Source of the DNA: CAG-791 sp002390025
GTDB taxonomy: Bacteria; Bacillota; Clostridia; Lachnospirales; Lachnospiraceae
Assembly: GCA_946543465.1 (NCBI GenBank)
Contig: CAMNLR010000114.1
Span: 1-7,848 of the forward strand
Length of the DNA stretch: 7,848 nt
Direction: 5' to 3'
Position 1 is the first letter of the stretch. Every line of letters begins with the position of its first letter. A program made the position numbers and the translations under genes. Shown one piece after another: positions 1 through 5,463 of this stretch. A model generated the notes under the pieces. That model was not told the DNA's origin. It worked only from the letters and a program-made list of their open reading frames with translations, and did no database searches.

Positions 1-97
1 CCTGCCGGCATTTATCAAATTCGTCCAAAGCAGCGTCCCGCCGCTTGCGGGCAGGCTCGATGTGTCCCAGTGCTGCTTCGTCTGTGCACAGACTCAT
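1..97 (-). CDS. Possible N-terminal fragment of an unrecognised protein, cut by the window edge
   Basis: Reading from an ATG at 97-95 on the minus strand gives an uninterrupted frame of about 32 codons to the window edge, beginning MSLCTDEAALGHIEPARKRR. The peptide is charged and looks helical, and its direction agrees with every other gene here. I do not recognise it. Evidence is weak: there is no convincing ribosome binding site, the start lies just after the tRNA terminator with no clear promoter between, and the plus strand is also open over these bases. A chance open frame is a real alternative. Confidence 0.25.
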   Translation of the reverse strand, partial: MSLCTDEAALGHIEPARKRRDAALDEFDKCRQ

Positions 98-109
98 TTC
101 TTCGCGCAA

Positions 110-144
110 AGAAAAAGCCGTGAACATATTGTTCACGGCTTTTC
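110..144 (-). terminator. Rho-independent terminator of the tRNA-Pro gene
   Basis: A perfect 13-bp inverted repeat (113-125 with 131-143, loop of five bases) starts four bases after the tRNA 3' end. On the minus strand the stem's last bases are a run of T continuing into TTTTTC, the form of an intrinsic terminator. It separates the tRNA from whatever lies to the left. Confidence 0.85.
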
Positions 145-147
145 TCA

Positions 148-221
148 TCGGAGTGACGGGATTCGAACCCACGACCCCTTCGTCCCTAACGAAGTGCGCT
201 AGCCAGCTGCGCTACACCCCG
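148..221 (-). tRNA. tRNA-Pro, anticodon AGG
   Basis: The 74-nt cloverleaf folds completely on the minus strand. The acceptor stem is CGGGGTG with CACTCCG (one G-U pair), the D stem is GCGC/GCGC with a nine-base loop, the anticodon stem is CTTCG/CGAAG around TTAGGGA, the variable loop has five bases, and the T arm is GTGGG-TTCGAAT-CCCGT. The discriminator is A73 and CCA is not encoded. C1-G72, A73, anticodon bases G35 and G36 and G37 are the usual marks of bacterial tRNA-Pro. The anticodon AGG (plus-strand 185-187) is unusual in bacteria: A34 would normally need deamination to inosine to read more than CCU. The gene has its own promoter and terminator. Confidence 0.95.
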
Positions 222-264
222 ATCTGATATTTCAGACGCATGTTTTTCGTAACACGCAAGAGAT

Positions 265-293
265 ATATTACCCCTGATTCCGAAAAAATGCAA
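265..293 (-). promoter_or_regulatory. Promoter of the tRNA-Pro gene
   Basis: The minus strand carries TTGCAT (288-293) and TAATAT (265-270) separated by exactly 17 bases, a good housekeeping sigma-factor promoter. Transcription would start near 258, leaving a leader of about 37 nt for processing. Upstream DNA at about 300-350 is a series of A/T tracts, as often found before stable-RNA promoters. Confidence 0.7.
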
Positions 294-342
294 GTACTTT
301 TTTCAAAAAATCTGCCACTTTTTTTAAACTTTTTAAAACTTT

Positions 343-409
343 TTCAAAAAAACAGCAGGAACCCGCCCGGAGCCATGTCATCAGCTCTCCGGCCGTTTTC
401 CTGCTGTTG
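343..409 (-). terminator. Rho-independent terminator of the ABC exporter operon
   Basis: An 11-bp perfect inverted repeat (351-361 with 398-408) encloses a second, imperfect GC-rich stem (about 367-373 with 384-392). On the minus strand it is followed by TTTTTTTG. It begins nine bases after the permease stop codon and so closes the two-gene operon. Confidence 0.85.
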
Positions 410-417
410 AGATACAC

Positions 418-2751
418 TCACACTACATCTTTCAGAGCATCGCTCATGGGGATGGAATGGATCTTGCGCATTTCAAAGACCGCAACGACGAAATAGGTCG
501 CCGCTCCGATCAGGAACATTTTATAAAAGATGGCGTCCGGAATATCATAGGTGATCCACCCGGACATTCTGGCAGCCAGATAATTCATGAAGATAAACTT
601 CATGATGATGTTTTCCATAGGAATGGTCACTGCCAGGATCAACAGTGTGACGACGCTCGTTGTCACGATGTAGAGACGGGAAATCTCCGCATTCGAATAG
701 CCCAGGATCTTGGTCATGGAAATGGGCTGGGCATTTTTTTCGATGATCATTTTGGACAGCAGATAGAGCAGGACCATGAAGAGGATCACCGAGAAACCGT
801 CAACGATGATCATCATTCCGCCCATGGAGACATCCAGCTGACGGCTGATCTTGATGAGGGCATCGTAATCGACGATGGACGCCACCAGATCCCGGCTGAT
901 ATCGGTGATCTCGGAATCCGAAAAATAGCCGGAGGTATAATCGTCGAACAAGCCGAACATCTCCGTCAGATCTTCATTGCGCATGAACATGCACAGACCG
1001 CCCATGTAATCATAGATTCCGTCCACAGTGAACTCATAGCACTTGTTTTCGTATGGTTCTTTCAGGCGGATGGTATCCCCGGCCCTGATCCTGCATTTGT
1101 CGGCATAGGCGGAAGAGATATAGATCTCACCGCGGCCGATCTCTGCATGGATATAGCGGCTGTTCTTTTTGATCCCGTACACCTGGATATTTTCGGTGCG
1201 CAGCGCCTCTCCCTCCGGAATCCGAAGGGTATAGGAAGAAAACGCCTCCGCGTCCTCATTGGAGGTCGCCGCGGACAGACGCAGAAAAGCGGAAGAGACA
1301 ATCTTTTCCAGTTCATAGTCTCTGTCCATCCGGTAGGCCGGGATCTTGAGAAAATACTGGTACCTGCAGAGCATGTTGTCCTGCATGGATTCCTGATAGC
1401 GGTCCAGGACGGCGGGCAGGGCCAGGCCGAACAGAAGCAGCAGATTTGCGAACAGCACTCCGACGAAGAGGATCACGTAGCTTCCCGTATTCTGGAAAAA
1501 GATCCGCAGGCCGAATCTTGCGGAGAAAGGAATACGCGGGGACAGGCGGAAAGCCCGGCTCCTGCCTCTTCTGCGGAGTTCCCTGCGCAGAAACTGAAGG
1601 GGTGACAGGGACAGCCGGTGCCGCAGAGTCAGAAAGGTCGCAGCCACCATGATCAGAAAGGGAACAACCGTGGTCAGTACAAAGGCCTCCGCATTCCAGA
1701 CTGTGACATAGGTCGGGAGGCTGTAACTGCCGTAATACATATCCGCACAGACCTGTTTTAGATACGTGTAACCCAGAATATTGCCGGCCAGTGCCGCAGC
1801 CAGAGTGACCATCAGGGGCAGCACCATGTAGTGGCGCACCAGCTCCGTCTTTGTATAGCCGGAGGCGCGCAGAGTACCGATGACAGCGGATTCCCGGGCG
1901 ATGGTATCGCTGATCGTGATCACAAACACGAAGGCAATGATCACGATCATGATATACAGAAGGATCAGCATCATGGCACGGTCGCCGCCCATGTCCTCAC
2001 CCGTGAACTGGATTGCCTGGTTCAGATACCTGGGCAGAAAGTCCTCCAGATAGATTTCCTCCGCTATGTCCTCCATCAGCTGATCAGAAAGTTCCTTCTC
2101 TTCTTCCGTCGATGCGGGAGGTGTATTGTATTTCCAGCTGTAATTGTAGACCAGTTCATCCGAGGGAAACTTGTCGAAATCCTCCTTCCCGACTGCCGCA
2201 ACCCCGAATCTGACCGCGTCAAACATGGCATCGTTGTTGTCCCGGAAGAGTGCGCTGTAATCGGGAAATGCCACCAGGCCCGTCACCTTGTATTTCTCCA
2301 GGCCGAACCTGACACTGTCCCCGACCGCAATACCGTTATTGTCCGCATACATGCGGTCCAGGACCATCTCTCCCGGATTTTGCGGAGCCTGTCCCTCCAT
2401 CAGGCAGAGCAGATTTACCTGCTCCCGATCCCTGAAAATGCGCAGGGTATTCTCTCTGTCGCTTCCTTTCTCTATATAATAATTGTCGTAGAGCGTGATC
2501 CCCAGATCCTCGATATCCCGCCTGTTGGATTTTGATATCTCCTCGTCGGTTCTGAAATTGCCGTCCTCAATATTGTACTTTTCAAAGCTCTCCCTGTAGG
2601 CAATGATCATACTGCCGTCCGCCACAAGAAATCCTGAGATCAGGCCGATTGTCAAGACCAGAAGTACAAAGATGACTGCATATTTTCCGAATTCTCCCCT
2701 CAGTTCCCGCAGGAAGCGCCTGCGGAGGGGATTTCCAGTCTTATTGTTCAT
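418..2751 (-). CDS. ABC transporter permease, FtsX/MacB-like, two FtsX domains
   Basis: This is the membrane subunit of an ABC exporter; it presumably couples ATP hydrolysis by the adjacent ATPase to movement or extrusion of an unknown substrate. From the ATG at 2751 it has 777 residues with a duplicated layout of one helix, a large outside domain, then three helices. Predicted helices lie near 23-44, 259-281, 306-329, 354-377, 423-447, 644-667, 693-716 and 741-760, with outside domains at about 45-258 and 448-643. The short cytoplasmic segments after helices 2 and 6 (ESAVIGTLRASGYTKTEL and ISMTKILGYSNAEI) are typical FtsX-family coupling regions. An in-frame GTG at 2763 overlapping the ATPase stop is possible, but ATG 2751 has GGAG upstream and follows that stop by five bases. 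No frameshift is seen. Substrate could be a drug, peptide, lipid or metal complex; the sequence does not say. Confidence 0.9.
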   Translation of the reverse strand: MNNKTGNPLRRRFLRELRGEFGKYAVIFVLLVLTIGLISGFLVADGSMIIAYRESFEKYNIEDGNFRTDEEISKSNRRDIEDLGITLYDNYYIEKGSDRENTLRIFRDREQVNLLCLMEGQAPQNPGEMVLDRMYADNNGIAVGDSVRFGLEKYKVTGLVAFPDYSALFRDNNDAMFDAVRFGVAAVGKEDFDKFPSDELVYNYSWKYNTPPASTEEEKELSDQLMEDIAEEIYLEDFLPRYLNQAIQFTGEDMGGDRAMMLILLYIMIVIIAFVFVITISDTIARESAVIGTLRASGYTKTELVRHYMVLPLMVTLAAALAGNILGYTYLKQVCADMYYGSYSLPTYVTVWNAEAFVLTTVVPFLIMVAATFLTLRHRLSLSPLQFLRRELRRRGRSRAFRLSPRIPFSARFGLRIFFQNTGSYVILFVGVLFANLLLLFGLALPAVLDRYQESMQDNMLCRYQYFLKIPAYRMDRDYELEKIVSSAFLRLSAATSNEDAEAFSSYTLRIPEGEALRTENIQVYGIKKNSRYIHAEIGRGEIYISSAYADKCRIRAGDTIRLKEPYENKCYEFTVDGIYDYMGGLCMFMRNEDLTEMFGLFDDYTSGYFSDSEITDISRDLVASIVDYDALIKISRQLDVSMGGMMIIVDGFSVILFMVLLYLLSKMIIEKNAQPISMTKILGYSNAEISRLYIVTTSVVTLLILAVTIPMENIIMKFIFMNYLAARMSGWITYDIPDAIFYKMFLIGAATYFVVAVFEMRKIHSIPMSDALKDVV

Positions 2752-2756
2752 GGCTT

Positions 2757-3455
2757 TTACCACTCCAGTTGTTCTGCAGACAGGCGGACCGCATTTTCCA
2801 CGCGGTCGCGGATTCTGCCGTCGCGCAGCCGGATCACCGTATCGGCCATGGCTCCGATCGCTTCGTTGTGAGTCACCATGATGATCGTTGTCCGGTATTT
2901 CAGGCTGATCCGCTCTATGAGCCGCAGGATCTCACGGGAGGTGTTGTAGTCAAGGGCACCTGTCGGCTCATCGCAGAGCAGAATATCCGGGTTTTTGACA
3001 ATGGCCCGCCCGATCGAAGTTCTCTGCTGCTGTCCGCCGGAGAGCTGGTTGGGAAGCTTGTCGCGGTGCTCGTACAATCCCAGCGTGTGCAGGATCTCCT
3101 CGACATTGAGCGGATTTTTGCCCAGATATGCCCCGACTTCGATATTCTCCCGCACAGTCAGATTCGGGATCAGATTGTACATCTGGAAAATATAGCCCAG
3201 ATGCTCCCTGCGGTAACGGGTGAGCTGTTTTTCCTTCATCATATTCATCCGCTCCCCGCCGATATAGATCTCACCGCTGTCCGCTGTGTCGATACCCCCT
3301 ATGATGTTGAGGAGTGTGGATTTACCTGACCCGGAAGGCCCCAGAAGAACACAGAATTCCCCTTTTTTCACACTCAGGCTGATTCCCCTCAGAACCTCTA
3401 CGTGACTGTCTCCTTTTCCGAAAGATTTCCTTATGTCTTTCATTTCCAGCAGCAA
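2757..3455 (-). CDS. ABC transporter ATP-binding protein, LolD/MacB type
   Basis: This cytoplasmic ATPase of 232 residues is of normal length for the family and is complete. Visible motifs in order: Walker A GPSGSGKST (39-47), Q-loop glutamine 91, signature LSGGQ (138-142), Walker B ILLCDE with catalytic glutamate 163, D-loop GALD (166-169) and switch histidine 196. All residues needed for hydrolysis are present. The sequence type, including the long region around YIFQMYNLIPNLTVREN, is that of ATPases paired with FtsX-like permeases, and such a permease follows after five bases, so the two form one exporter. The start is read as TTG at 3455, because GGAGG lies eight bases upstream; the first ATG (3443) lies 20 bases from it, too far. 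A promoter with an overlapping palindromic operator precedes the gene. Confidence 0.93.
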   Translation of the reverse strand: MLLEMKDIRKSFGKGDSHVEVLRGISLSVKKGEFCVLLGPSGSGKSTLLNIIGGIDTADSGEIYIGGERMNMMKEKQLTRYRREHLGYIFQMYNLIPNLTVRENIEVGAYLGKNPLNVEEILHTLGLYEHRDKLPNQLSGGQQQRTSIGRAIVKNPDILLCDEPTGALDYNTSREILRLIERISLKYRTTIIMVTHNEAIGAMADTVIRLRDGRIRDRVENAVRLSAEQLEW

Positions 3456-3463
3456 TTCTTTAT

Positions 3464-3468
3464 CCTCC
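3464..3468 (-). promoter_or_regulatory. Ribosome binding site that decides a TTG start
   Basis: GGAGG on the minus strand lies eight bases before the TTG at 3455-3453. The next in-frame ATG (3443-3441) is 20 bases away, so the site supports TTG initiation of the ABC ATPase. Confidence 0.75.
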
Positions 3469-3491
3469 AGATGCCAGCCGCAGAACTGCTT

Positions 3492-3509
3492 AGTTAGTTG
3501 TAGCTAAAT
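3492..3509 (-). promoter_or_regulatory. Putative operator at the ABC exporter promoter
   Basis: On the minus strand these 18 bases read ATTTAG, six bases, CTAACT. This matches the consensus RGTTAG-N6-YTAACY of the sites upstream of the DUF2325 gene, with the left half degenerate. It begins one base downstream of the -10 box and covers the expected transcription start, where a bound repressor would block initiation. The regulator is not encoded in the window; MarR-like or DtxR-like winged-helix dimers bind sites of this size. Confidence 0.55.
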
Positions 3510-3510
3510 C

Positions 3511-3539
3511 ATTATACAGCATTTTTCTGCCTGTGCATA
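3511..3539 (-). promoter_or_regulatory. Promoter of the ABC exporter operon
   Basis: A perfect TATAAT (3511-3516) on the minus strand is preceded, with a 17-base spacer, by the weak -35 TATGCA (3534-3539). Transcription would start near 3504, giving a leader of about 49 nt before the TTG start. The poor -35 box might reflect a need for activation or simply a weak promoter. Confidence 0.6.
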
Positions 3540-3676
3540 TACTTTTTAAAATACATATTTCCAGGTACATTTTCATGCCTTTCCCGGTCATAATGGCTCT
3601 TGCGGCTATGCCGGAGCGCGTCAGTGCGCAGGCACCGGCAGAAGAATCTCCCGCCGCACAGGCGCATGCAAAGACA
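3540..3676. other. Intergenic stretch without a supported gene
   Basis: Short open frames on both strands here give low-complexity peptides, lack ribosome binding sites and run through the exporter promoter or the hairpin at 3677-3709. The one notable element is a 23-base segment at 3637-3659 that closely resembles the hairpin at 5544-5570 on the far side of the flavodoxin operon. Confidence 0.5.
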
Positions 3677-3709
3677 GGGAGTTCCCGGCTCATTTACCGG
3701 AAAACTCCC
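3671..3709 (-). terminator. Probable terminator of the DUF2325-DUF3793-flavodoxin operon
   Basis: An imperfect hairpin pairs 3677-3688 with 3697-3709 (GGGAGTT and CCGG segments) around an eight-base loop. On the minus strand it is followed by TGTCTTTG, only a modest T-run. It lies about 80 bases after the flavodoxin stop codon. A smaller stem (CACAG-GAT-CTGTG, 3744-3756) lies between them. Confidence 0.5.
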
Positions 3710-3788
3710 CGCCTCATCCGCACATTCATCCCGCCATGCCATTCACAGGATCTGTGCTTATTCTCCAAACATCCCTGTTTTGAAAAAG

Positions 3789-4211
3789 TTATGCAAGGGC
3801 AGCGCCGAGCGCTTTGCAGTCGGCCTCGCCGTCATCGTCGGGCGCGCCGTTGATCATCAGACTGTCGGCTGCCAGAACAGCGCCTGCCTCTTTTGCCTCG
3901 TCCTCCCAGAGGCGCATCCACTCGCCGTCTCCCCATCCATAGGAACCGAACAGAGCAATCTTCTTTCCGGAAAGCTCACCCTTGACCTCATCCCACATGG
4001 GCTGGTATTCAGCTTCCTCGAGCTGCTCGGCGCCCATTGCGGGGCATCCGAATGCAATGCCGTCATACTCCGCGACTGCCGCAGCGCCGAAATCGGCGGG
4101 TCCCATTGTGGTTACTTCCGCCCCCTTCTCCTGTGCGCCCGCTGCTACGGCGTTTGCCATTGCTTCTGTGTTGCCGGTGCCGCTCCAGAATACTACTGCT
4201 ACTTTGCTCAT
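3789..4211 (-). CDS. Flavodoxin, short-chain clostridial type
   Basis: This is a cytoplasmic FMN-binding electron carrier of 140 residues, a usual length for short-chain flavodoxins. The phosphate-binding loop SGTGNTE is at 10-16, directly after VFW. The segment GCPAMGAEQLEE (55-66) matches the loop that contacts the isoalloxazine ring in Clostridium beijerinckii and Megasphaera flavodoxins, and FGSYGWGDGEWM (88-99) is the second ring-stacking loop. Flavodoxins replace ferredoxin as low-potential carriers, classically when iron is scarce. The frame stays open upstream to 4295, but ATG 4211 is chosen because AAGGAAG precedes it and the protein then starts exactly as the family does. It is third in an operon, 99 bases after DUF3793, and is probably controlled from the operator-bearing promoters at 5280-5425. 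Confidence 0.95.
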   Translation of the reverse strand: MSKVAVVFWSGTGNTEAMANAVAAGAQEKGAEVTTMGPADFGAAAVAEYDGIAFGCPAMGAEQLEEAEYQPMWDEVKGELSGKKIALFGSYGWGDGEWMRLWEDEAKEAGAVLAADSLMINGAPDDDGEADCKALGAALA

Positions 4212-4310
4212 TTGATCTACTTCCTTTCTGTAAAAAACTGACTTGTGTGGCTGACTTTTTGTCAAACGGGTAAAAAGGTAAAGGGCAGGGCTCAACCTGC
4301 TGATTGTATG
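4212..4310 (-). other. Intercistronic spacer between DUF3793 and flavodoxin genes
   Basis: The 99-base spacer holds a small stem (GCAGG at 4285-4289 with CCTGC at 4296-4300) followed on the minus strand by a C/T-rich stretch, which could act as a weak attenuator. A consensus -35 hexamer TTGACA follows (about 4261-4266), but no -10 box lies at a proper distance, so I do not call a separate flavodoxin promoter. Confidence 0.35.
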
Positions 4311-4874
4311 CTAAACAGCCACGGCGAGGCGCATAAGCGGGACCCCGTCAGACCACTGTTTACAATAATCTTCCGTACACTTGCGGTACTTTTCAAAAAT
4401 GACCCGGGCGCTCTCAGCATCACCGTAAACACGCCAGGTTCCGACCAGCTTGCAGCCTTCCGACCTGTTGTTGCCGTGCGCGATGAAGCCGCGCACATCC
4501 TCCGGCGGATAGCTCAGAAACAGGCCTATCTCATGAGGGAACTCACTCTGGAGATCATTCAGTCTTCGAATCAGTTCGATCACACACTGGTTTGCGTTCT
4601 CATGCCGGTATCCTGCCCTTTCAAGAAGCGCAGCGGCCTCCTTATTGGACAGATCCTTTTCCAGACGGGCCGGCCGGTAGAGGTAGATCAGAACCCTCTC
4701 CGCCGAATAGCGCATGGGCAGAATCCGCAGACCCTTGGGAACAAGTTTTTTGTTGAGTCTGCGCACCTCTCTCCTGGTCTGTTCCCTGTCTGCACAGGGA
4801 CAGGTAAAAAGACTGCCTGTCTTTATTCCCGCCAGCGTGGGGGATCCGTATTGTACAAGAATTTCATCCGACAT
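4311..4874 (-). CDS. DUF3793 family protein
   Basis: This 187-residue soluble protein has no signal peptide or membrane segment. I recognise it as DUF3793 from the opening SPTLAGIKTGSLF (11-23) and the conserved FPHEIGLFLSYPPEDVRGFI (112-131) followed by WRVYGD (147-152). A CPC triplet lies at 25-27 and further cysteines at 97 and 141, so metal or thiol chemistry is possible. The family's biochemical function is unknown to me. In Clostridia I know these genes as neighbours of flavodoxin and iron-uptake genes, and here flavodoxin follows directly. The start is placed at ATG 4874, not the in-frame ATG 4880, because AAGGA then lies eight bases upstream and the protein begins MSDEILV, as family members commonly do. 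The preceding gene, DUF2325, is 88 bases away. Confidence 0.88.
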   Translation of the reverse strand: MSDEILVQYGSPTLAGIKTGSLFTCPCADREQTRREVRRLNKKLVPKGLRILPMRYSAERVLIYLYRPARLEKDLSNKEAAALLERAGYRHENANQCVIELIRRLNDLQSEFPHEIGLFLSYPPEDVRGFIAHGNNRSEGCKLVGTWRVYGDAESARVIFEKYRKCTEDYCKQWSDGVPLMRLAVAV

Positions 4875-4913
4875 AAGCATGTTCCTTCCATGACTTCACG
4901 GGCTTTCTGCAGC

Positions 4914-4928
4914 CGGCATCCTATGCCG
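4914..4928 (-). other. Small intercistronic hairpin
   Basis: CGGCAT and ATGCCG form a perfect 6-bp stem with a three-base loop between the DUF2325 and DUF3793 genes. There is no T-run, so it is not a terminator. A role in mRNA processing or stability is possible but unproved. Confidence 0.35.
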
Positions 4929-4959
4929 AAAAGGCAGGCAGGAGCCGCTGACATCCTTC

Positions 4960-4978
4960 GAATCAGGCACTCTGATTC
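4960..4978 (-). other. Hairpin across the DUF2325 stop codon
   Basis: GAATCAG and CTGATTC form a perfect 7-bp stem with a five-base loop, and the TGA stop of DUF2325 (4965-4963) lies within the stem. There is no T-run. It may protect the upstream message or influence coupling to the next gene, or be chance. Confidence 0.4.
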
Positions 4979-5256
4979 ATAGTGTGTTTCTCCAGGATGC
5001 TCCGCAGAGCTGCCATGGAGGCTGTTCTGGAATGTTCGACTTTTGTATCCATACCCTTGATCTCATTCTGTGCGCATTTGAGGACTTTGTGCGAAAGCGC
5101 GCCCGTGAAGCAGATCATCAGGTCCGGATTGCCCAGCTTATTCTTCAGACTTCCCGAGGGCTTTATAAAGACTTTGGCACGACATTTGTACTCCTTGCAC
5201 AAATCTTTATACTGGCGTTCCATACATTCGTTCCCGCCCAATATGATCACGCTCAT
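4963..5256 (-). CDS. DUF2325 domain-containing protein
   Basis: This small protein of 97 residues is one DUF2325 domain. Recognisable parts are the opening MSVIILGGNECMERQY (1-16), a beta strand and glycine turn like those of nucleotide-binding Rossmann-type folds, the central GNPDLMICFTGALSHKV (42-58), and the final SMAALRSILE helix (80-89). Cysteines are at 11, 20, 25, 49 and 61 and a histidine at 56, many for its size, which would suit metal or redox sensing. The family has no established function that I know. It is the first gene of the operon with DUF3793 and flavodoxin. ATG 5256 has GGAG six bases upstream. Two promoters and three palindromic operators lie before it, so it is likely tightly regulated. 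Confidence 0.88.
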   Translation of the reverse strand: MSVIILGGNECMERQYKDLCKEYKCRAKVFIKPSGSLKNKLGNPDLMICFTGALSHKVLKCAQNEIKGMDTKVEHSRTASMAALRSILEKHTMNQSA

Positions 5257-5279
5257 GCTTCTCTCCTTTCACCGAAGAT

Positions 5280-5297
5280 AGTTAGGTCGACCTAACT
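5280..5297 (-). promoter_or_regulatory. Operator 1 of the DUF2325 operon, perfect 18-bp palindrome
   Basis: AGTTAGGTCGACCTAACT is identical on both strands. It starts ten bases downstream of the -10 box of the proximal promoter, covering about +4 to +21, a position typical of repressor binding. It is the best copy of the RGTTAG-N6-YTAACY family in this window. It resembles DtxR/IdeR iron boxes in base content, but the half-site spacing differs. Confidence 0.75.
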
Positions 5298-5307
5298 CAA
5301 ATTGTAA

Positions 5308-5336
5308 ATTATAAACGCCCCGAGAGCGTCTCTAAA
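5308..5336 (-). promoter_or_regulatory. Proximal promoter of the DUF2325-DUF3793-flavodoxin operon
   Basis: TTTAGA (5331-5336) and a perfect TATAAT (5308-5313) on the minus strand are separated by 17 bases. Transcription would start near 5301, inside or just ahead of operator 1, leaving a leader of about 45 nt. The spacer contains a GC-rich inverted repeat that would form a stem-loop in transcripts from the distal promoter. Confidence 0.65.
5313..5331 (-). other. Stem-loop in the distal-promoter leader
   Basis: In minus-strand RNA, ACGCUC and GGGCGU pair around UCG (5315-5329), extended by a G-U and an A-U pair, followed by AUAAUUU. It resembles a weak terminator or attenuator for transcripts from the distal promoter. 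Because it coincides with the spacer of the proximal promoter, it may simply be sequence constraint. Confidence 0.3.
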
Positions 5337-5365
5337 AAAGCTTTGCAACAGATAAAGGTCCTGTA

Positions 5366-5383
5366 AGTTAACTTCCTCTAACT
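5366..5383 (-). promoter_or_regulatory. Operator 2 of the DUF2325 operon, weaker copy
   Basis: The minus strand reads AGTTAG, six bases, TTAACT, one base away from the symmetric form of the consensus in its right half. It lies 26 bp centre to centre from operator 3, about two and a half helical turns, and downstream of the distal -10 box. It is weaker because the inner bases are not symmetric. Confidence 0.45.
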
Positions 5384-5391
5384 CACTTGTT

Positions 5392-5409
5392 GGTTAATTA
5401 TAACTAACC
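5392..5409 (-). promoter_or_regulatory. Operator 3 of the DUF2325 operon, embedding the distal -10 box
   Basis: The minus strand reads GGTTAG, six bases, TTAACC, with 8 of 9 half-site positions symmetric. The TATAAT of the distal promoter lies entirely inside it, so binding here and by RNA polymerase should be mutually exclusive. Confidence 0.65.
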
Positions 5410-5425
5410 CATTTCTCTATGACAA
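5397..5425 (-). promoter_or_regulatory. Distal promoter of the DUF2325-DUF3793-flavodoxin operon
   Basis: TTGTCA (5420-5425), a 17-base spacer and a perfect TATAAT (5397-5402) on the minus strand make the strongest promoter match in the window. Transcription would start near 5390, giving a leader of about 134 nt that includes operators 1 and 2 and a stem-loop. Confidence 0.75.
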
Positions 5426-5463
5426 CTCCAAAAAGACTTTTTGTCAGTAAATACTCTCCTATG

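Noticed and set aside
81..92. 12-bp palindrome TCTGTGCACAGA
   Set aside because: It is isolated, not next to a promoter, and may lie within a coding frame; no supporting second copy was seen.
45..227. Plus-strand open frame of 60 codons across the tRNA gene
   Set aside because: It runs through the complementary strand of a perfect tRNA and its terminator.
457..1605. Plus-strand open frame of 382 codons inside the ABC permease gene
   Set aside because: It is antisense to a clear FtsX-type permease, has no ribosome binding site and gives a histidine- and aspartate-rich peptide typical of shadow frames.
3490..3742. Two overlapping minus-strand open frames of 67 and 76 codons between flavodoxin and the ABC ATPase
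   Set aside because: They overlap each other, the hairpin terminator and the exporter promoter or operator; I see no convincing ribosome binding site or recognisable domain.
4261..4266. Consensus -35 hexamer TTGACA before the flavodoxin gene
   Set aside because: No -10 box lies 16-18 bases downstream, so an internal flavodoxin promoter is not supported.
4253..5446. Repeated 12-mer GACTTTTTGTCA at 4253-4264 and 5435-5446
   Set aside because: A shared 12-mer is about as frequent as chance predicts in a window this size, and the flanks do not match.
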